DNA of 18,534 nucleotides from Podila epigama (Eukaryota; Mortierellomycota; Mortierellomycetes; Mortierellales; Mortierellaceae): contig JAAAVE010000470.1 of the NCBI GenBank assembly GCA_015679605.1, positions 1 through 18,534 of the forward strand, read 5' to 3'. The translations under genes were made by a program, and so were the position numbers. Shown piece by piece: positions 8,189 through 15,807 of this stretch (the first letter of the stretch is position 1; every line of letters begins with the position of its first letter). The notes beneath the pieces are model-generated. The model did not search any database, had not been told where the DNA came from, and saw only the letters and a program-made list of their open reading frames with translations.

Positions 8189-10381
8189 TTACGCGTCGGT
8201 TGGCTCAGATTCTGAAACTGTAGGGATCACTGCGACACCTTTTTTGAGCTCTTGCTTGATCCATCGCTGGTGCCGCCTTGAGCCCTTCATCTCCAGCATC
8301 CATCCAAGCAAGCCTTGCATCGATGGCCGCACCATGTCTCGCTTCCATTTCATTCCTGTCACCAGTATTGACATCGAAATGGCATACATCAATGCTTCAC
8401 CTGTAGCCTCGACACGTCGGCTCAGACGGCCAGACATCACTCGGCTCCACATGCTGTACATGGCACGAGGAAGTACATAGAGGGCCATTTCCGCCCGACG
8501 GTGAGGCTTCTCAATCACGACAGAGAACCCACACAGGAAACAGCCAAGGAGTGGTCCATAGATATTATCAACCACATTACTTGTATACCTCCGCCCTGTC
8601 AGTTTCATCGTCAGAGGCATCACCTTGGAGCGCCATGTGCAAATGCCGTACCAGATCAAGGCGATATAGGTTGCCAAGAATGCACTCGAACGGGCAGTAG
8701 CCAACAAAGTAGAAGAAAGCGTGGTAACAGGATTTTCCTGTAATTTCTTGATGAACGACTTGGGACTAAGGAGTGCAGGCAAAAGATGCACCGGCAAGTA
8801 TATCTGGAGCATGTTGTGGAAAGGAGAACAAGTCGTTCGTGAGTAATAGTGGATAATGTTAAGGTCAAGTATACTTGTATGGTTCATCTTATGTACAATC
8901 CTTGAAGAAAAAGAGACTTACGCCAGCAGAAACCATAAAACCTTGCGCCCATCGGTAGGCCGTGTGCGCCTGTTTAGGAGAGTGATGCACAGATGAGAAG
9001 AAACGTGAATATGATATATATCAAGGATAGGATCATGAGAGGATCGTGGGACGAATGACCTTATGTATGGTGGTCAAAAGTTACCTCGCAAGAATCAGCA
9101 ATGCCTTGATGGACAACCTTGCACGACAGACGGCTACGACGCTCAAAATCGCCTAGGAATTGTAAGATGAGTAATGTCAGAAGAAGAGAGCTTTTACCAA
9201 ATATACAGCGAAAAAAAACAAGCAAAGAATGAATGTCTTACCCATTGCGGGATCTAAACCGAGATCGTCGCACAGGCCTGTAAGCAAGCCAGCGACATGA
9301 GGAGGGTTTGTGCTTTTGAACTGGATAGAGCCGTCTCGTATGCCGCGCAGCGTCTCGAGTAATCTCTTGTCCATCCGCGCCATCCTGGTAATCCAGAATG
9401 CATAGGGTCTGCAGCCATGGTGTAAGAAGATTCGGTCTTTGTAAGAGTACATTCATGGTGACAGAAACGTGAAAGGTGAATGGCATTTACAAGTCATTCT
9501 TCATCTTTCACTTCTTCTTACCCTGGCAGACGACTGGGGTCATAAAGCCAAGAATACATGATTTCAGTACACGACATGACAAAGACTGCAAGAGCGCCGT
9601 AGGTTCCTAGCCAGCTGGGTCCCCAGTTGTTCTTGACGGCAACATGTCCTCCCACATCCAGAGCACGCACCACTGCAAATAGAGAATAATCTATTGTCGC
9701 ATGTCGTGCACGATACCGATGCATGAAGAGGATGGCGGCAGCTGAGGATAGGAAGGAGGATAACATAGTGACGCGTTGCTTCATATCTGGCGTGAGCTCT
9801 ACAGTCTCCAAATCCTTGCTTGACAGTTGTATTCTTTTGCGGAATGGTTGTGGTGGTGCTTCCGCTGTAATACCATTTTCATGCTGAGCATGTACATTTT
9901 GTTGCTGCTGTTGTTGCAATTGCTGTTGAAGTTGTTGCATCAAAATCGCTTTTTTCACGCCGCGATTGATAAAGAGTTCAAGCAACTTGTAGCCACCAAG
10001 GGTGATCATCAATAGCATACTCATCCCATCCTTGCGGGCGCTCGCACCATCCCGGAGAACCACGAGGATCGATCGAATTAGAGCAACCAAAGGATTCTGT
10101 CCCTTGGCAGCTTTGCGAGGATGCAACACAAACGCGAGAAGTGTCTTGACCAGCTTTGGGGCCGTCGCAAAGACATAGCCGACACCGTAGGATCGAAGGC
10201 ACACACGTAAGGCAGAGACGAGTTCTGGCGACAATGGATTGTTAGAGTGTTGATGTTCATCCAATGAATTCTTGCTAGTGGATGCATTGTCCATGGGTGC
10301 AGGTGTTGGTGTTGGTGTGGGTGGTGATGAGTCTTGATGCCCAGTTGCATGGGGCTGTAGCATGTCGTCGGAGGCCGCCAT
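8189..10381 (-). CDS. TMEM135: TMEM135-like multi-pass membrane protein, 5 exons
   Basis: Exons 10381-9522, 9408-9242, 9152-9085, 8969-8922 and 8803-8189 give 1758 nt, or 585 residues, all in frame. The N-terminus is polar with TP repeats, then SALRVCLRSYGVGYVFATAPKL, several hydrophobic segments, and a Gln-rich loop near residues 145-160. A cysteine motif CKVVHQGIADSCE (Cys 353 and 364) precedes AHTAYRWAQGF. The C-terminal part carries hydrophobic stretches and RAEMALYVLPRAMYSMW, like the segment found in TMEM135 relatives. In animals TMEM135 is tied to peroxisomes, lipid handling and mitochondrial dynamics; the role in fungi is not settled. The family call rests on remembered motif patterns, not on an alignment. 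A small 48-nt exon 4 is bounded by good GTAAGT and AACAG sites. Confidence 0.8.
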
Positions 10382-10644
10382 TCGCGATGTTTTCCCTATG
10401 TTGTATGTTTGTAGGCGTTAAAGTGTGTCTCTTTGGGTATGTGTACGAATTGTACGAATGAGTCCGTGTGTGAATGTGTGTCGAGATGAGACTAATCCAA
10501 GGAAGATTGGGAATTGCACGGAGTTGATTGGGAAAGAAACAATGAATGTCGCCATGGTTCATACGATATTTTTTTATACACCACACGGGGTTTAGCATGA
10601 GTACGGTCGTGAAGCCCTATCCAGCCAAATAGGTCCTGCTGCTG

Positions 10645-10649
10645 ATTGG
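10645..10649 (-). promoter_or_regulatory. Inverted CCAAT box (CCAATCAG)
   Basis: ATTGG on the plus strand reads CCAATCAG on the minus strand, 264 nt upstream of the TMEM135-like start and 255 nt upstream of the ATG at 10904. CCAAT elements are bound by the Hap/NF-Y complex in fungi. The same CCAATCAG octamer occurs at 18446-18453. Confidence 0.35.
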
Positions 10650-10820
10650 CTGCTCACAGGCCAGACACACCGTGGAAGGAAGAAGAATCAGGCCATTTCA
10701 TTCGCGCTGGTGTTTGTTCACTTGGTAAAGCAGTGAATGCATGTGAATATTTATTTAACAATGCGTTGGGGGGGACGCGCAAAAAACTTTTTGTTGGTAA
10801 GGTCGTGTATGAATGGAAAT

Positions 10821-10832
10821 AAGACGCGTCTT
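10821..10832. promoter_or_regulatory. Palindrome AAGACGCGTCTT containing an MCB-like ACGCGT
   Basis: Twelve bases read the same on both strands and are centred on ACGCGT, the MluI cell-cycle box bound by MBF-type factors in fungi. It sits 72 nt before the ATG at 10904 and in the shared region between divergent genes. A function is inferred only. Confidence 0.4.
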
Positions 10833-10903
10833 GGAGAAGACACTATTCAAACTGTCTCTGCATCTCCGCCTTGCCTTCCCTATCTCTCCACTAAGACTGA
10901 ACA

Positions 10904-11137
10904 ATGAGCATATCCCACTTACTCACTTACTTGGCAGCGTGTGCAAGGTTGGGCTTTTCGTTTTTGGGTTGGTCGGTGCCTACCAGTAAACATCGCAATG
11001 CTTTCTTCCATCGCTGGGATAAATATTTTCAGCTCGTTGGCTCTCATGCATCTTGGCACTACGCTTGCTCTCTTGTTCTTACCCGTCGTTTCCTTCTGGA
11101 TTGTCCTACCATCCACCAATGTCCGATGAGACGATAA
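10904..11137 (+). CDS. Uncertain small ORF, 77 codons, no recognised family
   Basis: The frame starts MSISHLLTYLAACARLGF after a CT-rich leader that ends ..GACTGAACAATG, which resembles a fungal 5' UTR. I do not recognise the product. An overlapping frame (10998-11129) reads MLSSIAGINIFSSLALMHLG and is strongly hydrophobic, so splicing inside this stretch could change the product. Possible short introns are 10941-10986 (46 nt) and 10986-11032 (47 nt), both shorter than the other introns in this window. It may equally be non-coding leader sequence of the downstream gene. Confidence 0.2.
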   Translation: MSISHLLTYLAACARLGFSFLGWSVPTSKHRNAFFHRWDKYFQLVGSHASWHYACSLVLTRRFLLDCPTIHQCPMRR

Positions 11138-11588
11138 CACTGTTCGTGCGTTGAACAACGACATGAAATCGTTCATCCAATCCATCCAATCCGTCTTTTG
11201 TGTTCATGAACATCACTGTGTGTACATGCAGGTGAAAGTGGGTGTTTGTGAGAAGACCCCACCTTAGTCGTGTGCGGGCGAATGCTTGTTGCTTTTTTCC
11301 TCTTTTCTCCAATCCGCACACTCTTCATTTTCTCTTCCTTTACTTCTTTTCACTTCTCCAACCCTCCTCATTCGTTTTCATAACTCTACCTAAAACAACA
11401 TTCACTCCTACCTTTCATCTGTAGACAATTTCACTTTACAAACAGTTAATTTTTTCGCATCGCAACTACAGCCCTCTACAAAGCAACATTAGCTATAAAA
11501 ACGGGAACGATATCAGGAATATACAACCGCATCCAACAACAACGTCAGTCAAGTCAACCACGACAATACATGTCAAGTTGACAACGCC

Positions 11589-12667
11589 ATGGCAGCGTCA
11601 TTCCTCAGATTCGCTTCATATGATCCTGAGCGGCCGGTCTCTTCGTTCTTTGTCCAGTCTCGTACTCTGATATACACAAGGGCTGTTGGCCTATTCTACC
11701 TCATCGCTGTCCTTGTCGGTGCACTTGCTACCACCTCCAGCTTCAAATATTTCATCCAATTCTTTACCAACATTGGCTGGGTCGCTCTCACGATATACTA
11801 CCTGGTAACAGAAAGACTCGACGCCAAAAAAAAAAAAAAAAAAAAAAAAAACATACTTATTGCCATTTGTTTCGACTAAGCAAAAATCGCAAACTTTCAT
11901 CTTTTCATTCATAGTGGGCCTTGATATTATCCATTCAGTACAATCGCTTGTCAGAGTTTGAGAGGACACAATGGGCAAAGAAAGGTCCTCGGGCGTTGCA
12001 CATTATATTTTGGGTTGTGTATGGTAGCCAGGCTGTGTACCAGTAAGTTTGAGTTTTTTCTGTGCATGCATATTTTTTTTTCCAGCACTAGGCTACAATA
12101 ATGTGTTACCATGCACAAGTATTAGTTTCTGACGGAAGAACTTTTTTTTTTTTTTTTTCCCTCGGCTTTCCTTTCTTTTTCTTATTGTATGTGTTCTTGG
12201 ATACTAGCATGCTTATTCCTTTCATCTATTGGACTCTAATGCGTTCACGTCAGAGACCTCACACGGGTGTATATGAATGGGCCACCATCTCGGAGCACTC
12301 GGCCGATTTTGTGCTCATGGTCATGGAGATGGTTCTCACAAGGATGGTGATGGACATACGGCACATCGTGTTCACACTGGGATTCGTTCTCTTGTACTTA
12401 CTCATGTCCTTTGTCGACCACTGGATCAATGGCACTTGGATCTACCCACCACTTGACTATGAAAAGGAAGGATGGGGCAAAACGGGTTTATTCTATGGCA
12501 TTATCGTATGCGCCTTGTCCATCATCTACCTTATTCTCTGGGCATTGCACAGGCTCAAGGAAAAACGAGGCACCAAGAGGCTTCAGGACAGACTGCAAGC
12601 AAAATTGGAAAGTGATGTCGAATCGGTTGCTTCGTCGCAAACAGAAAAGAAGAACGAGAAGCAATAG
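11589..12667 (+). CDS. Multi-pass membrane protein, possibly FAR-17a/AIG1-like, 3 exons
   Basis: Exons 11589-11804, 11915-12042 and 12208-12667 give 804 nt, or 267 residues. About six hydrophobic segments are visible: near 31-50, 56-79, 100-125, 155-170, 175-197 and 210-230. Marked motifs are YDPERPVSSFF near the N-terminus, FFTNIGWVALTIYYL, LIPFIYWTLM, and GTWIYPPLDYEKEGW before the last segment. The tail is charged. This pattern recalls fungal FAR-17a/AIG1-like or rolling-stone-type proteins; I am not sure which. AIG1-type proteins in animals hydrolyse fatty-acid esters of hydroxy fatty acids, but I cannot assign that activity here. Intron 1 (11805-11914) carries a 26-A run, and intron 2 (12043-12207) long T runs. 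The in-frame join CA|C ATG at 12208 avoids the stops that earlier acceptors would create. Confidence 0.75.
11826..11851. repeat. A26 homopolymer inside an intron
   Basis: Twenty-six consecutive A bases lie 21 nt downstream of the donor of intron 1 in the membrane-protein gene. Length is prone to sequencing or slippage error; because it is intronic it does not affect the reading frame. Confidence 0.9.
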
Positions 12668-12877
12668 ATTTGCCACCAATATATTTTTTACTCTGTGTTG
12701 CTCTGTCTCAGTCAGTCTTGTACAAAAAAAAAAAGTTCTCTCATTGATGTCATTTCAATGTCTTTTTCATTCATTGAATCACCATTCCATACCTTCCATT
12801 GTCACCTAATTCCACCTCGGGTCATTGTCAATACCCTTACTACCTGTCGTTCTCTTTGTTGACATACCACCTTCAGG
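12668..12877 (+). other. Short intergenic region between tandem genes
   Basis: About 210 nt separate the membrane protein and the lipase. It holds an A11 run after 12723 and a CT-rich, A/T-poor leader before the lipase ATG. No canonical AATAAA is visible here for the upstream gene. Confidence 0.4.
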
Positions 12878-14222
12878 ATGTATGCACGCTATCCACTCGT
12901 TTCAAGTTCACGGATGATGCATCAGACATCAGTGATACCAAGAATTTGTCCAACAGTTCGCGGGACACTACATAGCTGCCAGCACCAGGCTCCCTTCACA
13001 CACAGCGCACGACTTGCATGGTCTCCCTCATCCTCCTTGTTATCATCATCTTCATCATCATCGTCATCATCACCATCATCACCACCATCACCATCGTCCT
13101 CTTCATCGACTCCATCCTCACGAAAACCATCACCAGACTCTTTTACCCGAAGAAAGGTTGCTGACCAGCGAAAGAGTGAAAAGGAATCGACCGATCCCCG
13201 ACAGGAGGCTCTTGAAAAAAAGAAAGACATCAAAAAGTTTCGGCCAGCCCGTTTGCCTGTAGTGCTCTGCCATGGTAAGTACTTTCAGACTGGGAACTAG
13301 GTCATGACAACATGATGACAACTCTCTCTCACATACACTCGCTCTTCCTTGTTCAAAAGGGTTATCGGGATTCGATTCTCTTGGTCAGAATCCAGACTTT
13401 CGTTGGGATTACTGGTACGGCGTACGCGATGCACTAGATGAGATTGGATGCAAGGTCCATACGGCGCGGGTTCCGCCCTTTGCTGGTATCCAACAGCGTG
13501 CAGAACGACTCCAAGAGTATATCGAGCGCAACCTCCCTCATGGTGCAGAGATCAATCTTGTGGGCCACTCGATGGGCGGGTTGGATTGTCGGTATTTGAT
13601 TACACATCTAAAGTCCAACCACTTTAAAGTAAAGTCGCTGACCACTCTCGGCACACCGCACCGTGGCTCACCCTTTGCTGATTATCTCATATCAGACATT
13701 GTTGGTCGCAGCAAACTTGATTCGTTCTGGGCCTTCATGAACCTGATAGGTATTGAGCGCGGTGCTGCCGACAATCTGACCACGACCTATCTCGAAAACG
13801 AGTTCAACCCGCGAACACCCAATGATCCTGAAGTTGCCTACTTTAGCTACGCTGCTTCATTTGAGCCAGGCCTCTTTTCTCGTTTTCGGTTTCCCTGGAA
13901 GATCATCATGGATCGTGAAGGTCCGAATGATGGGCTTGTCAGTGTCAAGAGCGCACAATGGGGCAAGTACATCCGTACTATCCCAAACGCTGATCACATG
14001 GACCTGATGAACTGGGTGAATGCTTTGGCATGGAGTCGAGCTCGGTTTCCATGGATTCTGGGTGGATCGAGTCATGACCCTGAAGGTCGTCCCAAGGGTG
14101 CCCTTGAAATGGACAATGACGACCCAGGGGATAAAGACGCGCCAAGAGAGGAGCCACCGCTGTTTAATGCCATTGAGTTGTATCTAGAGATTTCTGATAT
14201 GTTGCACAAGCATGGCCTCTGA
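12878..14222 (+). CDS. TGL2: Mitochondrial-type triacylglycerol lipase (Tgl2-like), 2 exons
   Basis: Exons 12878-13274 and 13360-14222 give 1260 nt, or 419 residues; the 85-nt intron has GTAAGT and AAAAG sites. The core begins RLPVVLCHGLSGFDSLG (oxyanion region), then GHSMGG with Ser203, GTPHRGSPFADYL, GPNDGLVSV with Asp323 and NADHMDLMNW with His345. These form a plausible Ser-Asp-His triad of an alpha/beta hydrolase. Yeast Tgl2 is a mitochondrial lipase acting on acylglycerols. The N-terminus has several Arg and Ser residues and no acidic residue in the first 60, consistent with a mitochondrial presequence. A poly-Ser stretch follows, encoded by a TCA/TCC microsatellite, then a charged linker. 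The intron splits the codon for the Gly after HisCys motif CH|G. Confidence 0.88.
13041..13104. repeat. TCA/TCC trinucleotide microsatellite encoding poly-Ser in the lipase
   Basis: An imperfect run of TCATCATCA-type triplets encodes the Ser/Pro-rich linker between the putative presequence and the lipase core. Its antisense frame gives a long Asp/Glu ORF that is a shadow. Confidence 0.85.
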
Positions 14223-14355
14223 GGATCACTCGAGTGCTTCAATACCAGTTTTGTTCAAGTGTCCTTTGCAAGCAAAATTGTTCGTGCGAATGGTGCAACT
14301 TTTTTTATTTTTATTTTTTTTTTCCAATGCAAGCAAAAATAAGTAGCTGCCCAGT
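14223..14355. terminator. Shared 3' region of the convergent lipase and dehydratase genes
   Basis: Only 133 nt separate the two stop codons. A T-rich run at about 14301-14323 contains TTTATT, which is AATAAA for the minus-strand gene about 40 nt beyond its stop. Another AATAAA overlaps the dehydratase stop codon itself. A TGCAAGCAAAA 11-mer occurs twice (about 14266 and 14328). No plus-strand AATAAA is present, so the lipase probably uses a variant signal. Confidence 0.45.
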
Positions 14356-15014
14356 TTATTGTTGGTAGATCTCGTTGATAAAAGTGGCCAACTTGATGTC
14401 GCGGACAGAGAGACCCTGGACATCATGAGTAGCAAGGGTGACCTCAACACGGTTGTAAACCTACAATGTGACGATAAAAAAAAAAAAGAGATTGAGGATC
14501 AAAATTAGGTTACATTTCTCACAGTCAATCATAAAACAACAACTCGATCCAAGATGTGATCCGATATGATAGTCTTGGCAGGCAGACAAGTTGGGAGAGA
14601 GTAACTTACATTGAACCACTCAGGGTGGTGGTCGTGCTTGTCAGCGTAAAGGGCGACACGGGTCATGAAGCCGAAAGCAGCGTTGAAATCCTTGAATGTG
14701 AGCTTGCGGTGGATGGCCTCACGTCCCTCCACAAGGGACCAACCTTCGAGCTGGGCAATGGCCTCGGACTGTTCTTGAGCGGTAAGTTTCTGGAGAGTCA
14801 TTTTTCTTTTCAAAGATGCAGCAGGATTATCATTGTTGTTTTTGTTGAATGTTGTTTGACAAGGATGAGTTGAAGTGGAAAATTGGGTGATAGAACAACG
14901 GACATTAGCACGAGAGGCAAGAGAGCAAGGCGGGAGGGTTAGGACTGATGCAGAGACTGTGCGAAGGCATGCTGGCAGAGATGAAAGTATGCTTGACGAT
15001 GCGATTGAAAACAT
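14356..15014 (-). CDS. PCBD1: Pterin-4a-carbinolamine dehydratase with presequence-like N-terminal extension, 2 exons
   Basis: Exons 15014-14610 and 14460-14356 give 510 nt, or 169 residues. A start at the internal ATG (14801) gives 98 residues, the usual length. The enzyme dehydrates 4a-hydroxy-tetrahydrobiopterin after aromatic amino acid hydroxylation, allowing cofactor recycling. Family landmarks in the 98-residue form are [27 protein letters not shown] (His58, His59), [18 protein letters not shown] (His76) and [10 protein letters not shown]. The 71-residue extension contains Ser, Leu and Arg but no acidic residue until Asp near its end, and reads like a mitochondrial presequence. Both ATGs have usable contexts, so two isoforms may be made. 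The 149-nt intron has GTAAGT and TTGTAG sites. BH4-dependent phenylalanine hydroxylation has been reported in Mortierella-type fungi, which fits the inferred host. Confidence 0.92.
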
Positions 15015-15299
15015 TGTAACGACGAATGATTCTTTTTTTTATTGCCTTACCAGGGTGAAATGTGGGAAAAGGAAGGAAGTGTGAATGAAATCAAATTGAA
15101 ATCATTCAGCGGCCCGTGGGAACTTTCCCCTGTTAGCGGGTTAGGATAATTGTACAACATGGTTGAGGTTGAAATTTCAAATTATGGAGGTCGTTTGAGG
15201 GGCACTGGTCGTCCAAGTGTCCGCACAAACAGCTACAAACAGAGTTGTGCTTGGTCATACCAAGGTGCAACTTACCACTGGCATGGATTCTCAAGTGCG

Positions 15300-15317
15300 A
15301 ATGCGAATATTCGCATT
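15300..15317. repeat. Perfect 18-bp palindrome AATGCGAATATTCGCATT
   Basis: The sequence equals its own reverse complement over 18 bases. It lies inside a roughly 29-bp segment (15293-15321) that recurs in degenerate form at 15409-15436. Confidence 0.85.
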
Positions 15318-15436
15318 TTACATTGTAAGTGAATTGGTGTGTGTGTGGATGAAGAGGAAGGTGAATGGGTTGAGGAAAGCCATGGTCTATATTTAAAAGC
15401 GGTGAGAAAAGTGCGGATGCCTATATTCGCGTCTAC

Positions 15437-15540
15437 TCTGATCATAATACCCGAACCAGTCTCTTTGAGCTACTCTGATGAAGATGAACAAATTAGTCCC
15501 TTTGAGCTACGCTATAATACGCGAATCAGCCCTTCCTCAA
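15437..15540. repeat. 37-bp tandem repeat, two full units plus a partial third
   Basis: Units 15437-15473 and 15474-15510 are each exactly 37 bp, begin TCTGAT and end CTTTGAGCTAC. A shorter third copy (15511-15540) keeps ATAATACGCGAATCAG, which matches ATAATACCCGAACCAG of unit 1. Confidence 0.7.
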
Positions 15541-15553
15541 AAAAAAAACCTCA

Positions 15554-15635
15554 CAGTAGCAATTCGTTCAGACCCTTTCTAAAAGGAGCCTTGCAGTAGT
15601 AATCTTTTCAGACCCTGTTTATGAAAAGGGTGTGG
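15554..15635. repeat. About 40-bp tandem repeat, two units
   Basis: Unit 1 (15554-15593) and unit 2 (15594-about 15635) both begin CAGTAG and share TTCAGACCCT followed by an AAAAGG block. Each contains a short complementary pair (CCTTT/AAAGG in unit 1). Confidence 0.65.
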
Positions 15636-15807
15636 TTCATGAGAAAACGTTGTTCACGAATGTGAAATTTTATTTTACCCTCTATAAATACAATTTGAAA
15701 GAGCGAAGCCCAACAAGATTAAGGTGGCATTTTTGCCCTTATCCTAATCCGGGATATCTCGCTCACATCTTGCATCCAGCTTTTTTGAATCATCATTCCA
15801 ACTAACA

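Larger units (their letters stand above)
10382..11588. promoter_or_regulatory. 1.2-kb intergenic region between divergent genes
   Basis: This region separates the TMEM135-like start from the start of the plus-strand membrane protein. It holds an inverted CCAAT box at 10645-10649, a perfect 12-bp palindrome with ACGCGT at 10821-10832, a CT-rich leader before an ATG at 10904, and a second CT-rich leader at 11290-11420 before the ATG at 11589. A small gene may lie at 10904-11137, but the model is ambiguous. No tRNA or other RNA gene is visible. Confidence 0.5.
15137..15751. mobile_element. Possible decayed non-autonomous element with short inverted ends
   Basis: TTAGGATAA at 15141-15149 is matched by its reverse complement TTATCCTAA at 15739-15747; with flanking bases the match is about GGNTTAGGATAA. 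The interior has no ORF but several degenerate direct repeats and palindromes. This is the look of a MITE-like or decayed element. No clear target-site duplication is seen at the ends, so the call is tentative. Confidence 0.3.
15015..15807. other. Intergenic region with degenerate repeats, between divergent genes
   Basis: This 793-nt stretch separates the dehydratase start from the aldehyde dehydrogenase start. It holds a 12-bp inverted repeat pair about 600 nt apart, an 18-bp palindrome, two 37-bp tandem units and two roughly 40-bp tandem units. None of the visible frames is coding-like. It must also contain both promoters, at least near its edges. Confidence 0.6.

Noticed and set aside
10275-10598. 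107-codon minus-strand ORF overlapping the TMEM135-like start
   Set aside because: It is His/Thr-rich from CA-rich leader sequence and overlaps the true start in another frame.
12922-13233. 103-codon minus-strand acidic ORF
   Set aside because: It is the antisense of the poly-Ser microsatellite in the lipase gene.
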